Part shown: positions 1-6,946 of the stretch, one piece after another | Layout of the letters: every line of letters begins with the position of its first letter | How positions within the stretch are numbered: the first letter of the stretch is position 1 | NCBI GenBank assembly: GCA_963980215.1 | Contig: CAXBYZ010000006.1 | Coordinates: 1-45,202, forward strand | From: CAXBYZ01 sp963980215 | Lineage (GTDB): Bacteria > Patescibacteriota > Microgenomatia > UBA1400 > CG1-02-47-37 | DNA: 45,202 nt | Reading direction: 5' to 3' | Made by a program: the position numbers and the translations under genes | The notes under the pieces: model-generated | What the model was told of the DNA's origin: nothing | The model's database searches: none | What the model saw: only the letters and a program-made list of their open reading frames with translations

Positions 1-115
1 GAGTATATGGGGTTCCGTTCCTTGCAGTCACTCACCCAAATTTCTCGGAACTATTGCGATGTGATAAAATCAAAATTATATCGCAAAAACGTTCCTCGAA
101 ACTTCCCATATACTC
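1..115. repeat. Imperfect long inverted repeat / hairpin-forming region
   Basis: No gene is visible here. The two ends are perfect inverted complements: GAGTATATGGG at 1-11 and CCCATATACTC at 105-115. An inner pair, TTGCGAT at 54-60 and ATCGCAA at 80-86, closes a second helix, and TTCTCGGAAC (about 42-51) roughly pairs with GTTCCTCGAA (91-100). The whole segment could fold as one long, bulged hairpin in DNA or RNA. It touches the left edge of the window, so its true extent is unknown. It could be the end of a mobile element, a structured RNA or a bidirectional terminator for an upstream gene. No T-run follows it, and I cannot choose among these. Confidence 0.45.
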
Positions 116-127
116 GAACGTTGTACA

Positions 128-169
128 ACATGTATTTTGCTATTTATAAGATTGCGAGCAGCTTTTTAT
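128..169 (+). repeat. Left inverted repeat flanking the 231-818 gene
   Basis: The 19-base stretch ATTGCGAGCAGCTTTTTAT at 151-169 is the exact reverse complement of 892-910. Similarity continues outward: ACATGTATTTT at 128-138 pairs with AAAATACACGT at 922-932 with one mismatch, separated by 11-12 variable bases. Inward, AAAAGAGGGGT followed by a TTGG-like run (about 175-190) also reappears in reverse complement on the right (about 849-862). This repeat lies upstream of the gene's promoter, so it cannot pair with the other arm in that gene's own transcript. It is therefore more likely a DNA-level element than an mRNA hairpin. Confidence 0.75.
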
Positions 170-184
170 AAATAAAAAGAGGGG

Positions 185-213
185 TATTGGCTTATTACTT
201 TAAATGATATAAT
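185..213 (+). promoter_or_regulatory. Promoter of the orphan 195-aa gene (extended -10)
   Basis: TATAAT lies at 208-213 and is preceded by TG at 205-206, giving an extended -10 of the form TGnTATAAT. A weak -35-like TATTGG is at 185-190 with 17-bp spacing. Transcription would start near 220, leaving a leader of only about 10 nt before the ATG at 231. The same nine bases, TGATATAAT, recur in the promoter before 15700. Confidence 0.6.
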
Positions 214-230
214 TCAATTAATTAAAGCAT

Positions 231-818
231 ATGACTTCTGCTATAGAATTAAAAAATAAACTAATAAATCCCCAGACTGAAACAATTCCTGGACTTTGGG
301 GAAGATTTAATAAAGTTAGAAGAGCGTTAGTTTCTTCACTTTCGCCTGATGGGGCTAAAGGAATAGATAGGGACTTTGGAACATTTAGTTGGAGTGGTGC
401 TGATCAGGGTATTCACGATCACTCAGGTTCAATTGATGGAACAAAAGATGGAGTCACTATCTTAGCATCAATTAAAGGGGTAACTGTTGATAATAATCCA
501 AGATATGACATCAATGATGCAGGTGAGTGGGTTTATAGCGAAAAAAAAGAAACTAATGCAACTATTAAAGGGCATTTTATCTCCAAAGACGGAATGGAAG
601 GTGCTGTAGAAATCGCATTTAAAAATGGACAACCATACTGTGAAGCTTATTGGCTATCCTGTCTTCACGGACACTTAAGACTTGAACAAATAGTTGCTCC
701 AACCAGGGAAGTTTTAGAAGCAAAAGATTTAAGCTTAGATTATCAAGGCAGGGCTAAAATTCCCGAAACTAACTTAGCAATCCCAACTAAAAAAAGAAAA
801 CAATTAACGAAAGATTAA
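231..818 (+). CDS. Hypothetical protein, 195 aa, in an inverted-repeat-flanked unit
   Basis: I do not recognise this protein. It has no signal peptide or membrane segment and looks soluble and cytoplasmic. Visible traits are a Gly/Asp/Ser-rich middle (a GIHDHSGSIDG stretch near residues 59-69), a region with two Cys and two His (CEAYWLSCLHGHLRL, about residues 136-150), and a Lys/Arg-rich tail. The ATG at 231 has no clear Shine-Dalgarno sequence but follows the promoter closely. It is a stand-alone unit: own promoter, a hairpin terminator right after the stop, and inverted repeats on both sides. Nothing links it to the glycan genes downstream. It is not a recognisable transposase or integrase. 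The protein is probably real, since its frame is long and the regulatory context is clean, but its function is unknown. Confidence 0.7.
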   Translation: MTSAIELKNKLINPQTETIPGLWGRFNKVRRALVSSLSPDGAKGIDRDFGTFSWSGADQGIHDHSGSIDGTKDGVTILASIKGVTVDNNPRYDINDAGEWVYSEKKETNATIKGHFISKDGMEGAVEIAFKNGQPYCEAYWLSCLHGHLRLEQIVAPTREVLEAKDLSLDYQGRAKIPETNLAIPTKKRKQLTKD

Positions 819-824
819 AAAGTT

Positions 825-880
825 ATTTTCTCAGTCCCAAAATTCACCCCCAACCCCTCTTTTGGGCTGAGAAAATTTTA
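825..880. terminator. Strong hairpin after the orphan gene, probably a bidirectional terminator
   Basis: The left arm at 825-842 (ATTTTCTCAG, then TCCCAAAA) pairs with TTTTGGGCTGAGAAAAT at 860-876, with a single bulged T. The loop is about 17 nt and C-rich. It starts 7 nt after the TAA at 816-818. T-rich sequence follows on the + strand (TTTTATTT) and a T-run also follows on the - strand, so it could stop transcription from both sides. Confidence 0.65.
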
Positions 881-891
881 TTTCAGAAGAA

Positions 892-932
892 ATAAAAAGC
901 TGCTCGCAATATTTTGAAGGTAAAATACACGT
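892..932 (-). repeat. Right inverted repeat flanking the 231-818 gene
   Basis: ATAAAAAGCTGCTCGCAAT at 892-910 is the exact reverse complement of 151-169. The outer part, AAAATACACGT at 922-932, matches 128-138 with one mismatch. No target-site duplication is visible immediately outside the two arms (left neighbour ...TTGTACA, right neighbour CTCACTC). Confidence 0.75.
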
Positions 933-1085
933 CTCACTCCTGCTAGTCGTTCGACCTCACTGCGTTCTCGCTCAAATCTTGAAATCTTTTTCGCTCGGGT
1001 CGTACAACCATCTATATCAACATCAACCCTCAATTTACACCGGCCTAACTTTTTCTAGTTACAGCAAGAGAGTAACTACTACCCA
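933..1085. other. Non-coding spacer with small inverted repeats
   Basis: I see no gene here. The - strand reads as a run of GAGCGA/GAACG/GAGTGAG-like short motifs between about 933 and 1000, which looks like repetitive non-coding DNA. GTCGTTCGAC at 946-955 is a near-palindrome. TAGTTAC (1056-1062) and GTAACTA (1072-1078) form a 7-bp stem with a 9-nt loop just upstream of the next promoter. No T-run follows, so it is not an obvious terminator. It could be an operator, but that is a guess. Confidence 0.35.
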
Positions 1086-1114
1086 TTGAGATTTTGGTCA
1101 TTTTCGTGTATTTT
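1086..1114 (+). promoter_or_regulatory. Promoter of the 1128-13324 operon
   Basis: TTGAGA at 1086-1091, a 17-bp spacer and TATTTT at 1109-1114 form a credible sigma-70-type promoter. Transcription would start near 1121, so the leader before the ATG at 1128 would be only about 7 nt. The apparent AGGT Shine-Dalgarno at 1116-1119 would then not be in the mRNA. Confidence 0.5.
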
Positions 1115-1127
1115 CAGGTAACCATTT

Positions 1128-2030
1128 ATGAAACCTAAAAAAGGCTACGTCTTTCTCATTATTCTAGCTGCCCTTTTTTGGAGCTTAGACGCTTTAATAA
1201 GACGTCAACTATCCGCTATTCCTTCCTCAATCATCGTTTTACTTGAGCACTCTATTTCATCCCTTGTTGCCCTCCCTTTCTTGAAAAGATTTATTCCTGA
1301 GTATAAGAAAATGAACGCCAAGGATTGGCTAGCCATTGCCTTTATCGGTGTTATTGGCGGTGGTTTAGCTTACGTTATGTACACCGAAGCTTTAGGGCAA
1401 GTTAACAACATTAGCTACTCAGTTGTTGCCCTTATTCAGCAAACTCAACCAATCTTTACTGTTATCTTAGCCACATTTCTATTAAAGGAAAAAATTACCA
1501 AGAAGTACGGCTTGTTTGCTTTGATTGCCTTAATCTCCGCTTATTTTCTGACTTTCCCAGACCTTAAACCCAATTTCTTGGGAGGAAGAGAGGAGCTAAT
1601 TGCTGCCAGCTTAGCTATGGGTTCAGCTATTTTTTGGGGGGCGGCCACCACTCTTGGCAAGGTGGTCTTAAAAAAAATTAGCTACGCTGCCTTGGCTATC
1701 TTGAGATTTTTAATCGTAGTTCCGGTAGCCGGGCTTATTAGTTTGGTTCTTCATCAATCATATCCTCTCTCCAGCATTACCTCTTCTCAATGGGGTTACT
1801 TAATGATTTTGTCTCTTTTCTCTGGCATCATCTCCTTTATTATCTACTACAAGGGATTAGAGCACACTCAAGCTAAGGTTGCCACTTTTGCTGAACTTAC
1901 TTGGCCGGTTGGCGCTGCTTTTATTGGCTTCTTTTTTCTAAAAGAAAGTCTCACCGTCATTCAAGTTGTTGCCGCTCTTATTCTGATGTTCGATATTCTT
2001 GCCATATCTTTAACTAGTCAACAACAATGA
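1128..2030 (+). CDS. EamA/DMT-family membrane transporter
   Basis: This 300-aa protein is a drug/metabolite-transporter-superfamily permease in the inner membrane. It has about ten hydrophobic segments arranged as two EamA repeats (roughly residues 5-145 and 158-296). The first carries LEHSISSLVALPFL and YTEALGQVNNISYSVVALIQQTQPIF, and the second has the matching helix pattern ending in AFIGFFFLKESLTVIQVVAALI. Length and fold match the family. The substrate cannot be read from sequence: members export amino acids, nucleotide sugars or small metabolites. It is the first gene of the operon and overlaps the next by four bases (ATGA). The position beside nucleotide-sugar enzymes makes a role in moving sugar or lipid precursors conceivable, but that is inference. 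Confidence 0.85.
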   Translation: MKPKKGYVFLIILAALFWSLDALIRRQLSAIPSSIIVLLEHSISSLVALPFLKRFIPEYKKMNAKDWLAIAFIGVIGGGLAYVMYTEALGQVNNISYSVVALIQQTQPIFTVILATFLLKEKITKKYGLFALIALISAYFLTFPDLKPNFLGGREELIAASLAMGSAIFWGAATTLGKVVLKKISYAALAILRFLIVVPVAGLISLVLHQSYPLSSITSSQWGYLMILSLFSGIISFIIYYKGLEHTQAKVATFAELTWPVGAAFIGFFFLKESLTVIQVVAALILMFDILAISLTSQQQ

Positions 2031-2548
2031 GTCAAGTAGTTTTGGTAAATTCCCAAGATAAAGTCATTGGTCACACTGATCTTTTAACAGCCCATCAAAA
2101 TCCACCCCAACTTCATCGGGCTATCTCAGTTTTAATCTTTAACTCAAAAAAAGAACTCTTACTCCAAAAAAGAAGTCAATCCAAACCTTTGTGGCCACTG
2201 TTTTGGGCAAATTCTTGTTGCGGCAACAAGCGTCCAGGGTCAACTATGCTTCAATTTGCTCAAAAAAGACTGAAATATGAGATGGGCTTAGATGTTAAGC
2301 TAAAGTTTTGGTATAAATTTAATTATCAAGCCCAGTATAATCACCAATATAGTGAGCATGAAATTGACTATGTTTACCTGGGGTTTACTGACAAAAAACC
2401 TATCCCAAATCCTCAAGAAGCAATTGACAATAAATATCTATCACTATCAGCCATAAAAAATGATCTTAAAAATAATCCTCAAAAATATACACCCTGGTTT
2501 AAATTAATCATGAAAAAACTCACTTCGTCTGATATATTAACCTCATGA
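2027..2548 (+). CDS. Isopentenyl-diphosphate isomerase-like Nudix protein
   Basis: This 173-aa protein resembles type I IPP isomerase, which interconverts IPP and DMAPP for isoprenoid synthesis. The family's landmarks are visible: two metal-binding His (H23 and H30 in the AHQNPPQLH stretch), LLLQKRSQSKPLWPLFWANSC leading to the catalytic Cys (C65), KYEMG (E85), and the paired acidic residues E110 and E112 (SEHEIDYV). The His that follows the catalytic Cys in E. coli Idi (CGH) is Asn here (CGN, N67), so one metal ligand is missing. Length is close to Idi (about 180 aa). It may be a true isomerase feeding polyprenyl-phosphate carrier synthesis, or a diverged Nudix hydrolase. It overlaps both neighbours by four bases. 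Confidence 0.7.
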   Translation: MSQVVLVNSQDKVIGHTDLLTAHQNPPQLHRAISVLIFNSKKELLLQKRSQSKPLWPLFWANSCCGNKRPGSTMLQFAQKRLKYEMGLDVKLKFWYKFNYQAQYNHQYSEHEIDYVYLGFTDKKPIPNPQEAIDNKYLSLSAIKNDLKNNPQKYTPWFKLIMKKLTSSDILTS

Positions 2549-3831
2549 GGATTACAGTTATTGGTACTGGTTATGTTGGTCTGGTTAGTTGTGCTCTTTT
2601 TGCTGATCTTGGCCACCAAGTTATTGGTTTGGACATTGATCAAGCCAAGATCAAAAAACTAAAAGATGGCCAAGTGACTATTTATGAGCCGGGACTTGAC
2701 ACTCTTTTCCAAAAACACTTGAATTCAGGCAACTTAACTTTTACCACTGATTATCAGAAAGCCATCAAAAACACCCAAGTAATTTTCATCTGTGTGGGTA
2801 CCCCTCCAAAAAAAGATGGCAGTTACGACTCCAAGTACGTCTATGCTTCGGCTGAATCTATTGCCAAAAACCTTACCAGCTACGCGGTTGTAGTCATCAA
2901 AAGCACCGTGCCACCATCCACTACTATAAGAGTTAAGCAAATTTTTGCCAAACACGCCAAGGTTAAGTACGACATTGCCTCAACTCCCGAATTTTTACGC
3001 GAAGGCTCTGCCGTCAACGATGCTCTTCACCCTTCAAGAATTGTTTTAGGAGTTGAATCCAAACAAGCTGAAAAAATATTAAGAGACGTTCACAAAAAAC
3101 TTAAAGCCGAAGTCTTGGTGACTTCACCTCAATCGGCCCAACTAATTAAGTATGCCAGCAATGCCATGTTGGCCACCAGAATTTCATTTATCAATGCTAT
3201 GGCCATTATCTGTGATCAAGTTGGCGCCGATATCAAAGACGTTTCCAAGGGGTTGGGACTAGACCCTCGGATTGGCCAAAGCTTTTTAGAGGCTGGTCTT
3301 GGCTATGGTGGCTCTTGTTTTCCCAAAGACACTTGGGCCTTGATTGCCTACGCTAAACAACTTGGTTATGACTTTAATTTTTTAAAGCAGGTTGACCAAG
3401 TTAATCACGATCAAATCGACTACTTTATCTCCAAAATCAAAAAAGTCTACCCCACTTTAAAAGATAAAACTTTAACTGTTTTAGGTTTAGCCTTTAAACC
3501 CAACACCGATGATCTTCGCGAGTCAAGATCAATCTCTCTGATCAATAAACTCCTAAAGTTAGGAGCAAGTATTAATGTTTACGATCCAGTCGCCAACGAA
3601 TTAGCTAAAGATATTTTAAAAGGTGTTAATTTCTTTGACTCAGCCCCTCTCAGCTTAATAAACTCAGACGGTTTAGTTTTAGCCACCAAGTGGCAGGAGT
3701 TTGGCAATCTAAACTTAAAAAAACTTAAAAGATCAATGAAAACTCCAGTAATTTTTGACTCTAGAAATTTCTTTGATCCAAGTAAAGTGAAAAAACTTGG
3801 ATTTAAATACCAAGGGATCGGCCGATCATGA
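2545..3831 (+). CDS. ugd: UDP-glucose 6-dehydrogenase
   Basis: This enzyme oxidises UDP-glucose to UDP-glucuronate with two NAD+, giving an acidic sugar donor for surface glycans. All key features are present in 428 aa: an N-terminal Rossmann motif GTGYVGLV (7-14), FICVGTPP (81-88), the substrate-binding TPEFLREGSA (147-156), the central-domain helix with SNAMLATRISFINA, and the catalytic Cys in GGSCFPKD (C258, K261). The C-terminal UDP-binding domain begins with VLGLAFKPNTDDLRES. Length is typical of the bacterial Ugd/TuaD group. A GDP-mannose dehydrogenase (AlgD) is the main alternative, but the overall motifs fit UDP-glucose better. It is translationally coupled at both ends by ATGA overlaps. 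Confidence 0.88.
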   Translation: MRITVIGTGYVGLVSCALFADLGHQVIGLDIDQAKIKKLKDGQVTIYEPGLDTLFQKHLNSGNLTFTTDYQKAIKNTQVIFICVGTPPKKDGSYDSKYVYASAESIAKNLTSYAVVVIKSTVPPSTTIRVKQIFAKHAKVKYDIASTPEFLREGSAVNDALHPSRIVLGVESKQAEKILRDVHKKLKAEVLVTSPQSAQLIKYASNAMLATRISFINAMAIICDQVGADIKDVSKGLGLDPRIGQSFLEAGLGYGGSCFPKDTWALIAYAKQLGYDFNFLKQVDQVNHDQIDYFISKIKKVYPTLKDKTLTVLGLAFKPNTDDLRESRSISLINKLLKLGASINVYDPVANELAKDILKGVNFFDSAPLSLINSDGLVLATKWQEFGNLNLKKLKRSMKTPVIFDSRNFFDPSKVKKLGFKYQGIGRS

Positions 3832-4829
3832 AAACAGCATTTATCACTGGGATTACCGGCCAAGATGGCTCTTACTTGGCTGAATTACTCCTGGAAAAAA
3901 AGTACCAAGTTGTTGGCCTAGTTAGCTCCAAACACGATATTGGTTTTCAAAACATCAAGCACTTTAAACATCAACTTACTTTAGAGACTGGGGACTTGCT
4001 AGATAAAAATTCACTAGAAAAAATCATCAAAAAACACTCACCTTCAGAAATTTACAACCTAGCTGGATTAACTTTTGTCCCCGCTTCTTGGAAGAACCCC
4101 AGCTTGACCATAGACATCAACACACTAGGCTTATCTCGAATTATTGAAGTTGTTAGAGATTCTTTGCCTACTGCTAGAATTTATCAAGCCACTTCAGCCA
4201 AGATATTTGGTACTCCAGAAATCACTCCCCAAACCGAAACTACCCCACCCAATCCAGTTGATCCCTATGGAGTCTCCAAAACAGCCGCCCACCAATTAGT
4301 TAGTACCATGCGCAAGCAGTTTAATTTATTCGCTGTTTCCGGAATTTTATACAATCACGAGTCTGAGCGTCGAGGTATTGAGTTTGTCACCAGAAAAATT
4401 ACCCACACCGCTGTCAAGATAAAGCTCGGTTTAGAAACAGAGCTAATACTTGGCAATCTAGAAGCCACCCAAGACTGGGGTTATGCTCCCGACTATGTTA
4501 AAGCCATGTGGCTCATGCTTCAAAACGATAAACCAATCGACTACATCATCGCTTCCGGCGAGCTTCACTCTGTCAAAGATGTTTGTCAAACTGCTTTTAC
4601 TCATCTTGGCTTGGATTACCAAGACTACGTTAAGATAGACAAAAAATTCTTTAGAAAAACCGAGAGTCAATTAATTATTGGCAACCCTGCCAAAGCAAAA
4701 AAAGAACTTGGTTGGCAGCCAGAATTTAGTTTTAAAGATATGATTATCAAAATGGTTGAAAATGATTTATTATTAATGAGGAAGTTACGAACATCAAGGA
4801 AAGTTCGTAACAATTCCAGCAATATTTAG
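3828..4829 (+). CDS. GDP-mannose 4,6-dehydratase paralogue with altered active site
   Basis: This is a short-chain dehydrogenase/reductase protein of 333 aa, clearly homologous along its length to the canonical GDP-mannose dehydratase encoded next door at 4842. It keeps TGITGQDGSYLAE (8-20), Tyr147 and Lys151 of YxxxK, NHESERRG (177-184), FVTRKITH and DWGYAPDYV. Two functional sites differ. The catalytic Glu of the dehydratase (E125 in the neighbour) is Lys125 (SAKIFG), and the Arg-rich NADP-binding loop (LTRRTSTSNFDRI in the neighbour) becomes LVSSKHDIGFQNI. It may therefore be a reductase or epimerase acting on the product of the second enzyme, a heterodimer partner, or inactive. It also has a 13-residue basic C-terminal extension. 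The start overlaps the ugd stop by four bases. Confidence 0.8.
   Translation: MKTAFITGITGQDGSYLAELLLEKKYQVVGLVSSKHDIGFQNIKHFKHQLTLETGDLLDKNSLEKIIKKHSPSEIYNLAGLTFVPASWKNPSLTIDINTLGLSRIIEVVRDSLPTARIYQATSAKIFGTPEITPQTETTPPNPVDPYGVSKTAAHQLVSTMRKQFNLFAVSGILYNHESERRGIEFVTRKITHTAVKIKLGLETELILGNLEATQDWGYAPDYVKAMWLMLQNDKPIDYIIASGELHSVKDVCQTAFTHLGLDYQDYVKIDKKFFRKTESQLIIGNPAKAKKELGWQPEFSFKDMIIKMVENDLLLMRKLRTSRKVRNNSSNI
4784..4811 (+). other. 9-bp hairpin in the 3' end of the dehydratase paralogue
   Basis: GTTACGAAC at 4784-4792 and GTTCGTAAC at 4803-4811 form a perfect 9-bp stem with a 10-nt loop. It lies in the codons for the extra C-terminal tail of the first dehydratase, about 20 nt upstream of the Shine-Dalgarno of the second. 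No T-run follows. It could affect mRNA processing or differential expression of the two paralogues, or be a remnant of the duplication. Confidence 0.5.
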
Positions 4830-4841
4830 AGGAGAAAATAA

Positions 4842-5804
4842 ATGAAAAAAGCTTTTATTACCGGTATTACCGGCCAAGACGGTTCTTACTTAGCCGAATT
4901 TTTACTCAAGAAAAACTACCAAGTTTTTGGATTAACTAGACGAACCAGTACATCCAATTTTGATCGTATCAAAGATATCCAAGACGACGTCACTTTAGTC
5001 CCCGGTGACTTACTTGATCAACACTCCATCACTCATGCTCTAAGAGAGATTCAACCAGATGAGGTCTATAACCTGGCCGCTCAATCATTTGTTCCCGCTT
5101 CATGGTCCCAACCAGTTTTAACCGGGGAGTTTACTGCTTTAGGAGTTACCAGAGTTTTAGAAGCCCTAAGAATTGCCAAGCCCGACGCCAAGTTTTACCA
5201 AGCTTCTAGCAGTGAAATGTTTGGTAAGGTTAGAATGACTCCTCAAAATGAAGATACCCCCTTCTATCCCAGAAGCCCTTACGGGGTAGCCAAAGTTTAT
5301 GGTCACTGGATCACCGTAAACTACCGAGAGTCTTTTGACATGTTTGCTGTTTCCGGCATTCTCTTTAATCATGAATCAGAGAGAAGGGGGCTGGAGTTTG
5401 TCACCAGAAAAATCACCCACGCTGTTGCCAGAATTAAGCTAGGCAAGCAAAAAGAATTATTCTTGGGAAATCTTGACTCCAAGAGAGACTGGGGTTACGC
5501 TCCCGACTATGTAGAAGCCATGTGGATGATGTTACAGCAAGACAAACCTCAAGATTTTGTTATTGCCACTGGCGAAACCTGGTCTGTCAAACAATTTGTT
5601 GAGTACTCTTTTGAATCAGTTGGATTAAACTGGAAAGACTATGTCAAAAAAGACGAAAAATTTATGCGACCAGCAGAAGTTGATCTTCTAGTTGGTGATC
5701 CCTCTCAAGCCAAAAAGATCCTAGGTTGGGAACCAAAAACCAGCTTCAAACAAATGGTTGAACTCATGGTTCAAGCTGATATTAAAAAGGAGAAAAACTC
5801 ATGA
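4842..5804 (+). CDS. gmd: GDP-mannose 4,6-dehydratase
   Basis: It converts GDP-D-mannose to GDP-4-keto-6-deoxy-D-mannose, the precursor of fucose, rhamnose and perosamine donors, in the cytoplasm. The 320-aa protein has the N-terminal TGITGQDGSYLAE Rossmann motif, the Arg-containing NADP loop (LTRRTSTSNFDRI), AASSSEMFG-like active-site residues (S123, E125), Tyr147/Lys151 in PRSPYGVAK, ILFNHESERRG, FVTRKITH and RDWGYAPDYV. All catalytic residues are present, unlike in the paralogue just upstream. It is a little shorter than E. coli Gmd (373 aa). Translation starts from ATG 4842 behind a good GGAG Shine-Dalgarno at about 4831-4834, whereas most neighbours rely on stop-start overlap. The last base of its stop overlaps the next gene's start region (ATGA). 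Confidence 0.9.
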   Translation: MKKAFITGITGQDGSYLAEFLLKKNYQVFGLTRRTSTSNFDRIKDIQDDVTLVPGDLLDQHSITHALREIQPDEVYNLAAQSFVPASWSQPVLTGEFTALGVTRVLEALRIAKPDAKFYQASSSEMFGKVRMTPQNEDTPFYPRSPYGVAKVYGHWITVNYRESFDMFAVSGILFNHESERRGLEFVTRKITHAVARIKLGKQKELFLGNLDSKRDWGYAPDYVEAMWMMLQQDKPQDFVIATGETWSVKQFVEYSFESVGLNWKDYVKKDEKFMRPAEVDLLVGDPSQAKKILGWEPKTSFKQMVELMVQADIKKEKNS

Positions 5805-6946
5805 AAAAAGCCATAATCGTCGTTCCCACATACAACGAGGTCGAATCAATCTCAAAAATGATCAACCATTTATTTACTGAAATTTTCCCCAAAATTACTA
5901 ACTGGCACTGTCAACTGCTTATTGTCGATGACACTTCTCCAGACGGTACCTACAAGGTAGTCCAAAAATTACAAAAAAAATACAAAGACCTATTTTTATT
6001 GTTAAACAAGGAAAAAGCCGGTATTGGTAATGCTTATGTCAAAGGCTTTAAGCTAGCCATGAGCAAGCTGAAAGCTGATGTAGTTATTGAATTTGATGGT
6101 GACTTTCAACACCCACCCACCGACATTCCTATCATGCTTCAAGAAATTGATAACGGCGCCGACTACGTCATGGGCTCTCGTAAAATCAAAGGCGGCTCCA
6201 ATCCCAAGGGTTGGGGATTTAAACGCCTCTTCTTTTCAGAAGCAGGTGGTTTTATGGCTAGGTTTATTTTATTCTTCCCATTTAAGAATTTTTTTAAGAT
6301 CACTGATCCTACTACTGGCCTCAAAGCCAGTCGAGTCAAAGGCTTTGTTGATACCATGGACATGGATCATCTCTACTCCAAAAAGTTTGGTTATAAACTC
6401 GAATTTTTATTCAAGATGGTGATGCTTCAAGCCAAGATCAAAGAAATTCCTCTAAAATTCGGCTTACGCACCCTAGGAGAGTCAAAAATTTCTGGCCAAA
6501 CCGCTAGTGATATCTTAAAAACCGTCATTTTCCTGAGGTTAAAAAAAGAAGAAAAGTTAATCAAGGTCATGGTTGTTGGGGCTATTGGCACCATTATCCA
6601 ACTTTCTTTCTTTAACCTTTTTAGAAGTTTGCTGGCTTTAAGTTTAAGTCTTGCTCAGAATTTAAGTATCGAAATTGCTATCGTCTCAAACTTTGTCATT
6701 AATAACTTATGGACCTTTAATGATCACCAGTTTTCCCTAAAAGAAATTAAAAAATTAGTGGTTGGCTTTTTCAAGTTTAACCTCACTTCCCTAGGGTCAA
6801 TCTTGATTCAAAATCTGGTCTTGATTAGTGGCGTCAGTTTACTTGGTCGCTCCTTTTTTATTGAGAACGGCTTGATTATCGTCGGCATTCTCATTGGCCT
6901 TATCTGGAATTACATAATGTACACAAAAGTGGTGTGGAAAAAATAA
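5801..6946 (+). CDS. DPM1-like GT2 fused to a GtrA-type membrane domain
   Basis: Residues 1-250 are a polyprenol-phosphate sugar synthase (dolichol-phosphate mannose synthase type). It has VVPTYNEVESI, VDDTSPDGT (42-50), the metal-binding DGD at 99-101 followed by FQHPP, MGSRKIKGG and an amphipathic LRLKK segment. Residues about 252-381 are a GtrA-like domain with four hydrophobic helices. By family knowledge the GT2 part transfers a hexose from GDP-mannose or UDP-glucose to undecaprenyl phosphate, and GtrA-like domains are thought to help flip or position the product. Archaea and many CPR bacteria carry this same fusion. The start has an AAGGAG Shine-Dalgarno and an ATGA overlap with gmd. 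The product would feed the GT-C enzymes that follow. Confidence 0.87.
   Translation: MKKAIIVVPTYNEVESISKMINHLFTEIFPKITNWHCQLLIVDDTSPDGTYKVVQKLQKKYKDLFLLLNKEKAGIGNAYVKGFKLAMSKLKADVVIEFDGDFQHPPTDIPIMLQEIDNGADYVMGSRKIKGGSNPKGWGFKRLFFSEAGGFMARFILFFPFKNFFKITDPTTGLKASRVKGFVDTMDMDHLYSKKFGYKLEFLFKMVMLQAKIKEIPLKFGLRTLGESKISGQTASDILKTVIFLRLKKEEKLIKVMVVGAIGTIIQLSFFNLFRSLLALSLSLAQNLSIEIAIVSNFVINNLWTFNDHQFSLKEIKKLVVGFFKFNLTSLGSILIQNLVLISGVSLLGRSFFIENGLIIVGILIGLIWNYIMYTKVVWKK

Noticed and set aside
128..932. Insertion sequence
   Set aside because: Inverted repeats are present, but the enclosed protein shows no transposase motif and no target duplication was seen, so it was kept only as a cassette-like candidate.
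3828..5804. Tandem dehydratases as an assembly duplication
   Set aside because: The two copies differ throughout, including functional residues, and have different ribosome sites, so they are real paralogues.
6087..6422. 111-aa + strand frame inside the GT2-GtrA gene
   Set aside because: It overlaps a strongly supported gene in another frame, has low-complexity composition, and no start signal.
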